The translations under genes and the position numbers were made by a program. This document shows positions 1 to 11,019 of a DNA stretch of 64,000 nt, piece by piece (position 1 is the first letter of the stretch; the number at the start of each line of letters is the position of its first letter). The DNA is from Paralithodes platypus (Eukaryota; Arthropoda; Malacostraca; Decapoda; Lithodidae). The stretch covers positions 27,333,273 to 27,397,272 of the forward strand of contig CM064512.1 in assembly GCA_032716605.1 (NCBI GenBank), given 5' to 3'. The notes beneath the pieces were generated by a model. That model saw nothing but the letters and a program-made list of their open reading frames with translations. It ran no database searches and was not told the origin of the DNA.

Positions 1-2190
1 CTGATTCATCCACTATTTTTGACCGGCCCCATCAGTACTCTTTGGGTTAAATCACCGGGGGATGACCTTTAAACTGAGAACTGGGCCTTGTAAACGTATA
101 TATATTGAACCATTCAGCATGATGATGCCTTTTTGCCTTTGATCTGGGCAAAAATTAGACTATTATATGCAGTTTAAGAAGGACATATGTTATGCAGAGG
201 GTTTGTAGAGATCGAGGGTTTATGGAGTCATAGAGGTAGATTGGAAGCTAAATAAAATCGCCGAATGGGAATTAGAATTTAATGGCAATTACGTCATCGT
301 GTGGAAGGGGTAAAACGCAACAACATAAACACTTTTGCCCCAAATAAAAACTAAGATAGGAATATCCATGTAAATGATATGCAATATTGCAAGTATTTTA
401 CCAATTATGCATTATTCCATTATTGTTCTCATACATCTAATGAAACGGGATTATGTATTTTGTATTGTTTTATATAGCCCACTGTTGGAGATCACATTAA
501 TTATTCATTTAATATGTAAGAGTGGTTACTCCACCACCTAATTTTCGATTTAGGTAACATTTTGCCAATAATACAGGTTTACATGAAGTCTTCCTTACAT
601 CATTAATACATATTGCTTCTTATCAATTTATTATCATCAATAGTTAACAGTGATGTGTAGTTCCAAGGCAATCCAGAAAGGTTAGATAAGTCTGTGGGAG
701 AGGTCACAAATAATTCGCTATCACTGACATATTTCAAAGTCATTTTACCCTTATTATTACTTAAAAATATCAAAATAATCATCTTAATTGGATTATCAGC
801 CCTACTAGGTGTTGTGTTATTTAAAGACTGTGACAGGTAAACAGACAGCTCGGAATTCTTTTCAGTTTCTGACACATATACACCAACCCATCAAAACAAC
901 ATACATAAAGTTACATTTGTGTCGTTCATTCAAATTTTCCATATTTCCTCTTTGCGATCGATCAGAAACTATTTTGTCTGCCAACATTTCGGGACTTACT
1001 TTGATTGGAGTTGATATCTAGAATAAAATGAGAGTGCTATAAATAGCTGACATTATATTACACTCTCAATTAAAGAAACAAATAACGGAGAACGTACATT
1101 TGCAATCTCATCCATCTAATTCATTTTCCCTCTCGTTAGGAAATTAATGTGTTAATGACCATTGATCTAATAGGTAGCAAGAGATAATTTTGTTTTATTA
1201 ATGGTCTTGTTCATTTAAAGGGTAACCTTTGTCAGTTGCAAACTAACACTAGATTAAAAACTGTCTACCATTACTAGTATTGCAACTAGATTACAAAAAA
1301 TAGAAATAGATACAAGTATATGAATATTTATATATAAATGTTATACAGTAATTTCCTTTTATGAACAAACATAAAAAGAAAATAGAACCTTAAATAATGT
1401 AAACAAATAAGCAATAGTAATAGGAATCAGGCTATGACAGACAAGATACATTAGTCCCTGGTAACCAACACAGGTAACGGTATTAAATAGCACACAACAC
1501 AGGAAAGCACTTCCATACTAATCCCCAGGAGCCGATATATCCAGAACGCTGGTTGAGTATATACTGATTACAGAGGAATTTAAGAAGAATTACAACACCC
1601 TCGGTCACAGCCTGACCCCCTTACACACATACAGAATGACAACTATAATACTCAGAAGATTAGCAAGTACGCGCCATCTATTATAAACAAATTAATCATA
1701 CTGACGAAATCAACTGGGACGTTATAGTCAACTCTGGCTGGCACAACGAAACCTAACTCAAGTGTGCTGAGCTGTAGAGAGTCGAAGGGGTCGAGCAGAT
1801 AATGCAAATCAAGTTTCTAGGAAACCTACGAAGCTTCACAGTGGCGAGGGATGTGACACTACCCACTAAAAGGCAACAGCTAGGTTATAATTTAATCCTA
1901 TTAGCTACCAAAGATCCTTCCTAAGCATCAGAATATCGTTAAATATAGCTAGAACAAAATTTAAAATAAATCGCCGGTACAGAAAGGGTTAATAGGAGCC
2001 TTCAATCTTGGTGCCTCTTACCTGTTGCGGATATACTGTATGAGGAGGCTTTAACATAAACATGACAAATTGAACAATGTGAGTATCTCTAAATAAGCAC
2101 TTAATTATGCATCAGAACACCTATGACATTTTTAGATTTGCCGTTTTGATAATGCGCACGTACACTAATACAAACAATATATTTTTTTTT
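1..2190. other. Non-coding stretch, no gene seen
   Basis: AT-rich sequence with frequent stops in all frames. The short open frames here (under about 90 codons) have low-complexity or unremarkable composition and match no family I recognise. No RNA gene or clear mobile-element end was found. Confidence 0.6.
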
Positions 2191-2209
2191 GGGGGGGGAA
2201 ATAAAATTC

Positions 2210-2275
<66 letters not shown>

Positions 2276-2300
2276 TATATATATATCTATATATATATAT

Positions 2301-2331
<31 letters not shown>

Positions 2332-2372
2332 TACAGTATATATATATATATATATTTTTTATTTTTTTTTTT
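2191..2372. repeat. Compound (TA)n/(GA)n/(GATA)n microsatellite ending in a T-run
   Basis: A G-run near 2191 is followed by long TA, AG and GATA tracts, TA again, then poly-T up to the TTAA at 2373. Read on the minus strand it directly follows the MITE that interrupts the leader/ORF-start fragment at 5567-5690. Two related fragments at 32.0 and 33.2 kb also run into TA tracts at the same place, so the tract was probably part of that older element. Confidence 0.85.
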
Positions 2373-2757
2373 TTAACCCTCCTGGGCTGGTTCTCCAAAG
2401 GACAGTGTGGGCTACCCGGGCGATCTGGCCGAAAAACATCTAGGCCTAGGCTACCGTATTTTTGTTAATTTTAACTGCTAGAAATTTCCCACACATCTAT
2501 AAACGTAGTGCGGTTTCCAATCTGTAGACTGGCATTGAGTAGAGCTCTCTAAGTCAACTGGTTCAGTTGTGATGACGATTTCAGTGGAGCGAATTTTGCC
2601 GCGATGTTGACAATATCGGAGCTTTTCACACACTAATTTCGTCTGACGTCACAACAATAACATTGATCCGACGTCTCCTTATTGTTTTCGGAGGTGCGGT
2701 GACGCAACGATCGGCTTTGTTTTTTTGTTTTTTTTTGTTTTTTTCTATTTGATTGAG

Positions 2758-2795
2758 GGAGGCAAAAGGCAGAACTGCCTATAGCGAGTGCCTCC
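2758..2795 (-). other. Predicted 3'-UTR RNA hairpin of the family-1 LINE
   Basis: Outer arms GGAGGCA (2758-2764) and TGCCTCC (2789-2795) enclose an inner GGCA/TGCC pair, just before the poly-A tail. The same fold is possible in the copies at 16950, 31581 and 52986, with paired substitutions in the oldest-looking ones. Stem-loops at this position are bound by the RT in L2- and CR1-type LINEs; that role here is inferred. Confidence 0.6.
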
Positions 2796-2825
2796 CCCAT
2801 AGTTGAAAGAGTGACAGGGCCAAAA

Positions 2826-4436
2826 TCAAGGGACGTTCGAGCCAAAATGCCTGAACACACTGAGTTTGAAGCAATTTAAGTCATAGGAAGAGGAAAAGCC
2901 TGATTCTGGGAGAGAGTTCCAGAGCTCAGCTGTTGAGTAGAAGAAAGTTTGAAAGTAACGTTTCACTCTTGGGTTGGAGAGTTGCACAGAGTAGGGGTGG
3001 GATTGAGTTGCAATACGGGTACCACGTGCCCTACATAAAGGAGGTGGTATACACTGAGAAAGTTCTGAGGAACACTGATTATTATAGTAGCGATAGAATA
3101 GCGAGAGAGATGCAACATTGCGGCGGAGAGAGAGAGATTGCAGAGAGTTGGTGAGTGGACGGGACTTAATGATACGAAAGGCCTTCCTTTCAACTTTGTC
3201 TAGGAGAGCGGTGTGAGAGGAACCTCCCCACACATGAGAACAATACTCAATACAAGGACGCACAATGCCCCTGTACAGAGCAAGAAGCTGTGCAGGGGAA
3301 AAGAACCCCCTAAGGTGGTTGAGCACACCCAGCTTCTGGGAGGCTGCCTTAGCAAGACTGGTAATATGGTCCTTCCAACTGAGAGCAGAAGAAAAGGAGA
3401 CACCAAGAATATTGAGAGAAGATGAAGGATTGATTTTTGTATTGTTGAAGAATAAGGGATAGTCCGCTGGGAGTTCCTTACGGGTAGATAGATGGAGAAA
3501 TTGGGTTTTGGAAGCATTAAAGGTAACAAGGTTTTCTCTGCCCCAATTGGAGATAGTATTTAGATCATAATTTAAGAGTTCTATGGCTTCATTACGTTTG
3601 TCGTTAAGGGATTGCTGGCTGGGGCGTTCTGAAAAACTAATGGAGTAGTGTAAGGTTGAGTCGTCTGCGTATGAATGGATGGGAATTGAGGTACAGTTGA
3701 GGAGATCATTTATAAAAATTAGAAAAAGAATAGGAGATAGGACAGAGCCCTGAGGAACACCGGAGTTTATAGGGTGAGGAAGTGAACAATGGCCGTCCAC
3801 AACCGCGGCTATGGAATGGCCGGAAAGGAAATTAGAGACAAAGGCACAGATGGAGGGATAGAAACCGAAGGAGGGTAGTTTAGAAATTAAAGATTTGTGC
3901 CAGACTCTATCGAAGGCTTTTGATATGTCTAGTGCAATAGAAAAAGTCTCACCGAAGTCCCGAAAGGAGGATGACCAAGAGTTAGTAAGATATGAAAGAA
4001 GATCACCAGTAGAGCGACTCTTAAGGAAGCCATACTGGCGATCTGAGAGCAGATTATGAGAAGAGAAATGCTTAAGAAATTTGGAAGCAAGAATAGTTTC
4101 AAAAACTTTAGAAAGACAAGAGATGAGAGCAATTGGACGATAGTTGGAGGGTTGAGAGCGGTCACCCTTCTTTGGGACAGGTTGAATGTGAGCAAACTTC
4201 CAGCATGAAGGGAAGACGTTAGAGGATAGACAGAGACAAAAGAGTTTGCCTAGGCAGGGAGTCAGCACGGAAGCACAGTTTTTGAGAACAACAGGAGGAA
4301 CACCGTCCGGACCGTACGCCTTATTAGTATTAAGCCCAGAGATGGTAGAAAGTACATCTTTAGAAGAGATAAGGATATTAGGCATAAGTAAGAGAGAGAA
4401 GGGTGGAGAGGGAGGAATAGCACCGGAATCATCCAA
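2826..4436 (-). CDS. Reverse transcriptase part of family-1 LINE ORF2
   Basis: A 536-codon open frame ends at a stop just upstream of the 3' hairpin. RT motifs are in order: NYRPIALIS near residue 98, the first catalytic Asp in ALDISKAFD (D170), SGVPQGSVLSPILF near 225-240, and the YADD box at 256-259. After the RT comes the C-terminal region with a CIEYCSHVWGG block, also found in the other copies. The true ORF began further upstream; the sequence at 4507-5449 encodes the preceding endonuclease and linker in two other frames. The RT domain looks complete and would copy LINE RNA at a nicked target in a functional element. It lacks an RNase H domain. Confidence 0.85.
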   Translation of the reverse strand: MDDSGAIPPSPPFSLLLMPNILISSKDVLSTISGLNTNKAYGPDGVPPVVLKNCASVLTPCLGKLFCLCLSSNVFPSCWKFAHIQPVPKKGDRSQPSNYRPIALISCLSKVFETILASKFLKHFSSHNLLSDRQYGFLKSRSTGDLLSYLTNSWSSSFRDFGETFSIALDISKAFDRVWHKSLISKLPSFGFYPSICAFVSNFLSGHSIAAVVDGHCSLPHPINSGVPQGSVLSPILFLIFINDLLNCTSIPIHSYADDSTLHYSISFSERPSQQSLNDKRNEAIELLNYDLNTISNWGRENLVTFNASKTQFLHLSTRKELPADYPLFFNNTKINPSSSLNILGVSFSSALSWKDHITSLAKAASQKLGVLNHLRGFFSPAQLLALYRGIVRPCIEYCSHVWGGSSHTALLDKVERKAFRIIKSRPLTNSLQSLSLRRNVASLSLFYRYYNNQCSSELSQCIPPPLCRARGTRIATQSHPYSVQLSNPRVKRYFQTFFYSTAELWNSLPESGFSSSYDLNCFKLSVFRHFGSNVP

Positions 4437-4506
4437 GGTGGAGTTTCTAGCAAAAGTTTGAGCGAAGAGTTTAGCTTTGTCAGAGGAAGAAGTGATGGTT
4501 GTGCCA

Positions 4507-5449
4507 TCAGAATGAGAAAGGGGAGGGAAAGACGAGGAAGAGAAATTGTTGGAGAGGTTTTTGGGTACAGTAGATGCCAGAAAGCTTGGGAAGAGCTAGA
4601 GTTGGATAGTTCAGTGCATTTATTATTGATGAAAGAGTGTTTGGCAAGTCGAAGAACAGATTTGGCTTGATTCCGGGCAGAAACATAGGAAGAATGAGAG
4701 TCTTGAGTTTTAAGGCGTCGGTACCGTTTGAATGCTTCCTCCTTATTGCGGACAGCAGTAGAACAGGCATGAGTAAACCAAGTTTTTTATCATTAGTCTG
4801 AGAGAAAGAGAATGGAATGTATGCTTCCATGCCCGATAGGATTACCTCGGTAATGCGTTCAGCACTCTCCGAGGGTCCCCGGCCACGGAAGCAGAAATAA
4901 TCCCATGGGAAATCAAAGAAGTACTGCCGGAGAGCCTCCCAGTCGGCAGCGCCAAAGTGCCACAAGCGCCGCCGGCTAGGAGGATCGGGTGGCCATACTG
5001 GAGAGATAGGGCAGTTGAAGTTTATGGTCAGAGGAGCCCAAAGGAGAGAAAAAATTGACAGTATAAGAAGAAGGGTTAGAAGTTAGAAACAAGTCAAGAA
5101 TGTTGGGCCGATCTCCGATGCGATCCTGGATATGGGTGGGATGCTGAACTAACTGCTCTAGGTCATTTATGATAGAAAAGACGTAGGCTTGTTCACCAGG
5201 TGGATCAGTAGTGTGAGAGGAGAGCCATTGGCGGTGGTGAACGTTGAAATCTCCTAAGATGGAGATTTCTGAGAAAGGAGAAATGGATAGAATGTGTTCC
5301 ACTGTAGAGTTTAGATAGTCAAAGAATTTGGAAAAGTTGGTAGAGTTAGGGGAAAGATAGACAGCACATAAATATTTAGTAAGAGAATGACAGGAAAGTT
5401 TGAGCCATAAAGTAGAGAATTCAGAGAAGTCGAAATGCGTCGGACGCAC
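4507..5449 (-). pseudogene. Endonuclease C-terminus and linker of family-1 LINE, frameshifted
   Basis: Frame 4976-5449 encodes the C-terminal part of an apurinic-type endonuclease, with [11 protein letters not shown] (the GDFN motif), an LDLFL block and SSDHK (the SDH motif). The N-terminal catalytic residues are missing because the insert is 5' truncated just before this point. Frame 4507-4965 encodes the endonuclease-RT linker (it begins [15 protein letters not shown]). Together with the RT these use three frames, so at least two frameshifts have accumulated. The first few codons of the 5449 frame come from flanking MITE sequence. The copy at 55352-56284 has the longer endonuclease. Confidence 0.8.
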
Positions 5450-5566
5450 GGCGTTCAGACTAAGCTGAATAGGCTTTCAAGCTTACTGCCTAGTAACAGG
5501 ACACCCGGGCTCCTGCCCTTCTTTTGTGGTTGCCTGTTAACAGGACACCCGGGCTGGAAGGGTTAA

Positions 5567-5690
5567 CGCAAACAAGGTAAAAGGAAGTAGCAATTTCCGC
5601 ATCAGTTATTTTATTATTCAGAGATTCAAGGTTTCTGATTAATCTTCGTTGAGGTTCAGTGAGCAGGTGGATGAGGTTAGCAAATTTCAT
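5567..5690 (-). CDS. Start of a conserved ORF beginning MKFANL, cut by MITE A (possibly Penelope-like)
   Basis: From ATG at 5690-5688 about 41 codons read as a small helical domain containing RRLIRNLESLNNKITDAEIA before the TTAA of MITE A interrupts the frame. Two other copies (32040-32192 minus and 33116-33247 plus) encode nearly the same segment, with mostly conservative replacements, so this is a real N-terminus. The 32-kb copy continues into LLPGFTNTHI before a TA microsatellite. That pattern reminds me of the N-terminus of Penelope-like retroelement proteins, but no RT or GIY-YIG domain is present to confirm it. Confidence 0.55.
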
Positions 5691-5890
5691 GGTGGTTCCG
5701 ACGTTTCTCTAGGCATCTAGCATTTTCAAGGAGTGATTACAATGTTCAAAATTACGGGTATATATACACATGAGGGGACAGGGGGGCAAGGAGTGAGCGG
5801 GGCTACTGCGTGTTTGGTGGCCTGGCATTGGTTGAGGGTAGCCGTCCTGCGAGACGCGCGCTGGTCCTTGTTCGTGATTGGCTGTTAGAA
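5691..5890 (-). promoter_or_regulatory. Minus-strand promoter and leader of the MKFANL element
   Basis: Reading the minus strand there are CCAAT boxes at 5881-5877 and 5831-5827, a TATATATA box at 5766-5759, and a short leader to the ATG at 5690. The leader contains CTTGAAAATGCTAG, a short hairpin, then GAAACGTCGG. The same arrangement (hairpin followed by GAAACgTCG, then ATG) recurs in the 32-33 kb copies. Transcription is inferred from motif spacing only. Confidence 0.5.
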
Positions 5891-5899
5891 GTCGCCGGG

Positions 5900-8800
5900 T
5901 TGTAATACAACTTAGCTTTGTTTTGGTCTTTACTCAAATCCAATTATGGACTTTTAGACTCAATATATCCTCAACAGGAACACGTCAAACACGTTCTTAT
6001 TCACAATTTGGGTACTCAATCAGGTTTAATAAGAACACAATAAATATGCACAGATATTTATACACTCTTATTTATTCAAAGATATATGGAAAGGTAAAAA
6101 GGATTTAATTACCTATTGTTTGGAAATGGTACGAGAATCCACGTACTTAAGACATAATAAGATCAATATGAAATTCACGAGTATGTCTCGACCTAAAATG
6201 TGGGCTCAACCTTAACTTAACTATTTTAAGTAATAGTAAGCAAATAAGGGAGTTCATTTATAACACACAAAAGTCTCTAGATAACATAACAATGAACATG
6301 AATTAAAGAATAGTATATTTATGGAAGTATGCAATAATTATATACAGACAAACATACACATAGCTTAAATCCTTAATAATAATATATATGGGAGTTGAGT
6401 ATCTACTATGAAGTATTCTGAATAAGTTTCTGACAGGGTGAACGAAATCTCTAAGTACGCATACATAAGCTGGGACGGAACAAAAAGGGAACGTACGAAG
6501 ATCTCTGAAGTGAACGCTCGCTCACGGGTGGCGAGAAACGTACGGGTAAATTAAAGGGTTATCGCGCGCAGATAATTCTGCCAAGGTAGGTCGCTCAGGT
6601 TATTCGCTGTACTGCGATGATCAAAATACTATTTAGGGTTAGTGCAATATTATTTTGAATGAGGGGAGGAATGTATTGAAATTCAAAGGAGAGGGGAGTT
6701 AAATTGTTTTTACAATTTACAATGTACTTAGATTATTATGAGAAAATTTATATCTTGAACATACAATTAATTAATTCTTATATGCAATTATAATCTCACG
6801 GGTCGAGGACTTCAGATTTAATGATTTTTATCTACTGAAGAATACACAAAGGTTGAATGTAACCTAACTGAATCACGCAATAGATTGATTACAGAAGATT
6901 AAAGAACGCATGAATAAATTAGTGTGTACAAGTAGTTATAAGAATACTACAAGTGAAATTTGGCATACACGACGAAGTTGCACTTAGATGGAAATACCTG
7001 ATAAGGTATGAAGGAGGTCTGAACTGGTTAACAGATTCCTATATGGACTACAGAACAAATTGGCGTTGTATTCGAGTTGGTGAAATAGTTAGACAATAAA
7101 TCTACGCGAAACGAGAATTCCTAGACGAGATGGATCGAAATCATCTATTTCATAATAGAATAAACAAACACGTTATTCATAAATTACACAGTTAATCGCA
7201 CGACAAAATAAGGCGTAACAGGGGTTTCTCTCGAAGAAATTAGATTTAAATTATGATAATCATCACTAATAATTCTTCTAAAGGAAGGGGAACTGAGCTT
7301 AATTAGATATTAAATTGAGTGTAGGTTCTAGGTAAAAGTGAGACTTTATAAGGGAATCAATTCACAGTATACACTTCAGCTTCAACTTGTTACATAATAT
7401 AACTAGAATGGACATACACAAGGAAAATCTGTGAGTATTCGGCTAGGTTATTGATTTACACAAGTATGTGACGTATGTGTAGAACTTTTTATATGAAATT
7501 ATAAGAGAGATTAACACTAGATCTTGGACACAGATCTACTCAGGGTTTAATATGGTTTCTGAAGGATTCACGTATACGTAACAATTAACGATCTTGGGCA
7601 CAGATCTACATAGGAATTAGCAATGAATATTAACATATTTTACATTACCTTCACAACAATAATCACAACGTGAGACACTTAGGGTAAGTTTGTTGGGTAA
7701 AGGTTAGAGAGCAAGTCTGGCCGACGTAGAGCGTAGGTTTGCCTGGACTAGACTTTAGGGCGAGCTGCTTCTCACTATCAGGAATCCAACATCCAGACGT
7801 CAGAGAGAACACAACAGGGCCCGTTGCAGTCTCGAGGGGGAGGGGGAGGCAGCTACCACTTTTAGTTAGATGCTCCTGACTTTTCCGCCTTAAGAACATT
7901 ACCGAGGTGGAAGTGCTTGCTTTCTTAACAATTTCATTGAGACTATGTTCAAGTTATTTCTTAGCTTTAACTTATAGTGACTTGCTGTTAAAAGGATATA
8001 GTCAATCGTTGTGACATAAATAGTGAAGTAAATACTTAGCTTAAAAATACATGGTAGTTCTCATTTGGTACCTAATCATTTAAAGTATTTTATTTAATAC
8101 TCTGGTGGGAGTCACAAATTCTAGGAAGGACATAATAGCAACTCTGGTGATTTTATTATAATTGAGGGTTATTGGTGATGCAGTGGATATCTCTGTTCTT
8201 CACTATGTTCTTGGGTCGATCCAGAGTTCTCCGTAATGGTACTGCACTGTAGATCCTAATATCCCCACTTATCTCGGTAGCACTCAGGTCTTTGATGCGG
8301 AACTTGCATAAGCATTTGCTCGTTGTACTGCAAATCTGGCCGGTGGTCGAATGAAGGTTGGTGATTGATGGAGAGGGTTTGAAAGCTGGATGGTGATTGG
8401 CTCAAACTCCCACTCTTTTGTAGGGGTGACTGACCTAGGTGACCCATCTTCCTGGTAGTTAGAAAACGGGAATGACCTGGTAATAATTATGTGGCACTCC
8501 TCTGTTTCTTGTTTCTCTATATCCTGAGAAACTGGTATGGAATTACCTCTCTGCTGCTGGTTTCTGCTTTTCTCCTTCCTATTCACCTGTAGGCTAGCAA
8601 TCCTACAGGTGTTACTTAACCCCGTTCTATTCAACCCCGTCACTTCATATATATATGTATATATATACCGGTTTATATATATATACTGTATATATATATA
8701 TATATATTGTTGGTTTCAGGATAAAACGTATTACGTTGATGTAAGAGATGTGTTCAAGTCCACATTTATATAACTAAATCTTCATATTTGTGTTTTTCAT

Positions 8801-10100
8801 TATTAGGAACTAATATATATTTTTAAGATATTAGATTAACCTTTAAGATTAACATTATTTATCAAAGCACTGCTATATAACGACTTGGGTATTACTTCGA
8901 TGCCGGGAGGCCCAGGACGAAAGAGGGGATTGGAAATATTTACGTTTCTGGTGTTCATAAAAATGGATCCCAAAACAAAATTAATGAAGAGGCCCAGTGG
9001 GCTCTCCTGATCAGTGGAGTGTATCAGAACTCAAATATTAACTTGCAAGCCAAAGGTATACATTTCTCAGCGTATAATAAGCGTAAGTTAGTTGTGATGG
9101 TGAAACACGCTGTATATCACCCTGAACTGGTGGCTAAATAACTACTGTTGACGAGTATGATAGTGTTAGCATTAACAGGAGAACAATTTATATATTTGGA
9201 CAGATGACAAATTTCCTGGATCCAAGCCAACGTTCACAGTGGGAAGAATACCTGGCCTAAGTGCCTCACATAATCTCTGCCTACTGACTTGTGAATATGA
9301 TATTATAATTTAATGAATACAAGAACCTGAACAGCTCAAATGAGAGGTGATCATAACATATTATATACAAATTACCAATTGTTTAAAGATGGTCATTGAA
9401 GTGAAAATTCAACATAAGCTTCACTCATTGATCTAGATAAAGGCAAAATATGTTGGACAGACAGCAGAAGCAGAAAACCCTTACTCAGCGTTGCTCCGTG
9501 TATCATCAACAGGGAATATTGAGAATGCTGGCTGTCAATACAGGTATATAAGGTGACTTTGACAGGCTTTTGCTAAATATATTAACATAGGTTTAGATTC
9601 CTTAACAACCGGCGGGCAGTCAAGTAATATTTTAGACACGTGTTTAGAATATGGCGCAAATCGTTTAATAGGTTTGTCCTGCAATTTGTTTTTATGTGGT
9701 CACAATGTAGCTATTGACATCGGAAGCTATTTCCAATGATATTTTGTCTTGCAAAATGTTCTGGAGTTGGTTACTATATCTCTCTCTTCATTAATGGAGT
9801 GCTCTATGCATCCCCCTCATTTCCTTTATATTATAATATAGTTGTAGAAAGATTTTGGATTGCTCCTACTATTATAATCAATACTAATCTCATAACGTCT
9901 GCCTGTTTGTCTAATTATTTTTTTAATATTTGCCTTCAAGTATTAGTGTATTGTACATTTAATTCAGGTCTAGTTCTATTTTTAGTACACTTGATAAGTC
10001 AACTTTTATTCCTAAATGGTGATCTAGCTTCATTATCCACCCATGGTGGCCTGTTGGGAGAGACAGCATTTATTTTAATACATGCAAGGGTTAATAACTG
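5900..10100. other. Long AT-rich stretch without recognisable genes
   Basis: No open frame resembles a known protein. A (TA)n tract lies at 8648-8708. A short direct repeat (gatcttgg.cacagatctac) occurs near 7520 and 7588. Open frames at 7663-7899, 8256-8643 and 9736-10227 have no recognised domain and are probably chance. Confidence 0.5.
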
Positions 10101-10103
10101 TCA

Positions 10104-10274
10104 ATGGCATCACGAACAAAGAACTTCCAAAATACCAGCAAACCAACCCACGAAGAAGATGAAAATTCCAAGAAAGCCGCCCGCTCTGTTCCGGCATTCA
10201 ATAAAGCTCCTGGATCGTCATTTTTAACTTTTTCTCTCGCATTCTCATTGTTCTGGCGGCGCTTTCAAGTATGA
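10104..10274 (+). CDS. Small ORF of 56 codons, possible first exon
   Basis: ATG at 10104 opens a frame starting MASRTKNFQNTSKPTHEED. It is rich in Lys, Ser, Asn and Glu, then becomes hydrophobic (SSFLTFSLAFSLFW) before a stop at 10272. A possible splice donor (CAA|GTATGA) overlaps the last codons. Composition is less biased than in surrounding chance frames, but there is no homolog I recognise. The sequence before the ATG is not a strong Kozak match. It may be chance. Confidence 0.2.
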   Translation: MASRTKNFQNTSKPTHEEDENSKKAARSVPAFNKAPGSSFLTFSLAFSLFWRRFQV

Positions 10275-10859
10275 GGTTGTCGTTGGCTGCATGGCGTGTG
10301 TGAGAGGGATACCTGATTTGCTGAAAACAGTTAAATTAGTGCTATACTGAATACATTGTGAGGCCATAATAGACAATTGACAACCATTCTTGATTTGTAA
10401 TTATTTAATAAATATCTGTATAATTCCGTTGAATATAGAACGTATTTTATAATTATATTTGCATTTGATTATTTTTCTTTAAGCTTAAACAGCGGCCACA
10501 TTGTTATCTACCTTTTCATTGTACATTTATTATTTATTACTATAAGGTGTTGTATTTGATGTTGAACATATATAATACAGTTTAATGTCATGCTATCTAA
10601 TTTACTGTTTTGTGACGCCTACCAGCGTTGGCAGAATCGCCTCTCGTTAGCCACTAGCGCTCGCCAGGGCAGTGAAATGGGCTACAGTTATCAGAGAATG
10701 TTGTTCTTTCTTTCATAGTGCTTGCATTGTTACAGACAGTCCAGTGGTGGTCTTTATTTTCGTTTGTGACAACGGGAAGTATTATATATCATGAGTAGAA
10801 TATAAGATGCATTGTAGTTTGAAGTTGAGAGAGAGAGCGAGCGGGCAGCGTGGGGGTAG

Positions 10860-11005
10860 TGAGTGTTGCCTCCCTCCTCCCTCCTCCTCCTCTCGGAGGA
10901 GTTTCCCGCCCGCGCGGGCTTTTTCTCGTCTTTGATTGGCTGGTGGTTCTTGGCGCGTCCTAGGGGCCTGCTGCTTTGTGACGTATCGGCCTGTGATTGG
11001 CCGAC
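10860..11005. promoter_or_regulatory. GC-rich CCAAT/CRE promoter-like module
   Basis: A GC-rich island in AT-rich surroundings contains inverted CCAAT boxes (ATTGG at 10935-10939 and 10996-11000), a CRE-like TGACGTA near 10979, a CCCGCCC box near 10907 and a pyrimidine-rich (CCT)n stretch. A TATA-like atatataata lies further along the minus strand near 10785. The layout resembles the promoter modules at 5.76-5.88 and 32.67-32.80 kb, which suggests minus-strand transcription. Whether it serves a host gene or a mobile element cannot be told. Confidence 0.35.
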
Positions 11006-11019
11006 CACCATGCCTTTGT

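Larger units (their letters stand above)
2718..5436 (-). mobile_element. Family-1 non-LTR retrotransposon, 5'-truncated, inserted in MITE A
   Basis: On the minus strand it runs from a truncated endonuclease (about 5436) through reverse transcriptase to a 3' UTR with a hairpin and a poly-A tail (poly-T at 2718-2746 on the plus strand). Other copies or fragments of the family lie at 16.94, 20.5, 29.1, 31.55, 52.95 and 53.99 kb. Coding capacity is endonuclease plus RT without RNase H, which fits the CR1/L2/Jockey group; the exact clade is uncertain. Three reading frames are used along its length, so it is inactive. Confidence 0.85.
2373..5566. mobile_element. TTAA-flanked MITE A, copy 1 (piggyBac type), split by a LINE
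   Basis: Both ends carry TTAA and similar inverted termini: the left reads TTAACCCTCCTGGGCTGG, and the right, reverse complemented, reads TTAACCCTTCCAGCCCGGG. A TTAA target site and CCC-type ends are hallmarks of the piggyBac superfamily. The left body (2377 to about 2717) aligns closely by eye with 37765-38090 in copy 2. Alignment resumes at about 5437, after the inserted LINE, with a shared cgcacggcgttc block. The right end contains an 18-19 bp subterminal direct repeat (taacaggacacccgggct) near 5494 and 5538. It has no coding capacity of its own. Confidence 0.85.

Noticed and set aside
9736..10227. 163-codon open frame
   Set aside because: Composition looks like translated AT-rich DNA and no domain is recognised. 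The overlapping 56-codon frame at 10104 looks more protein-like, though still weak.
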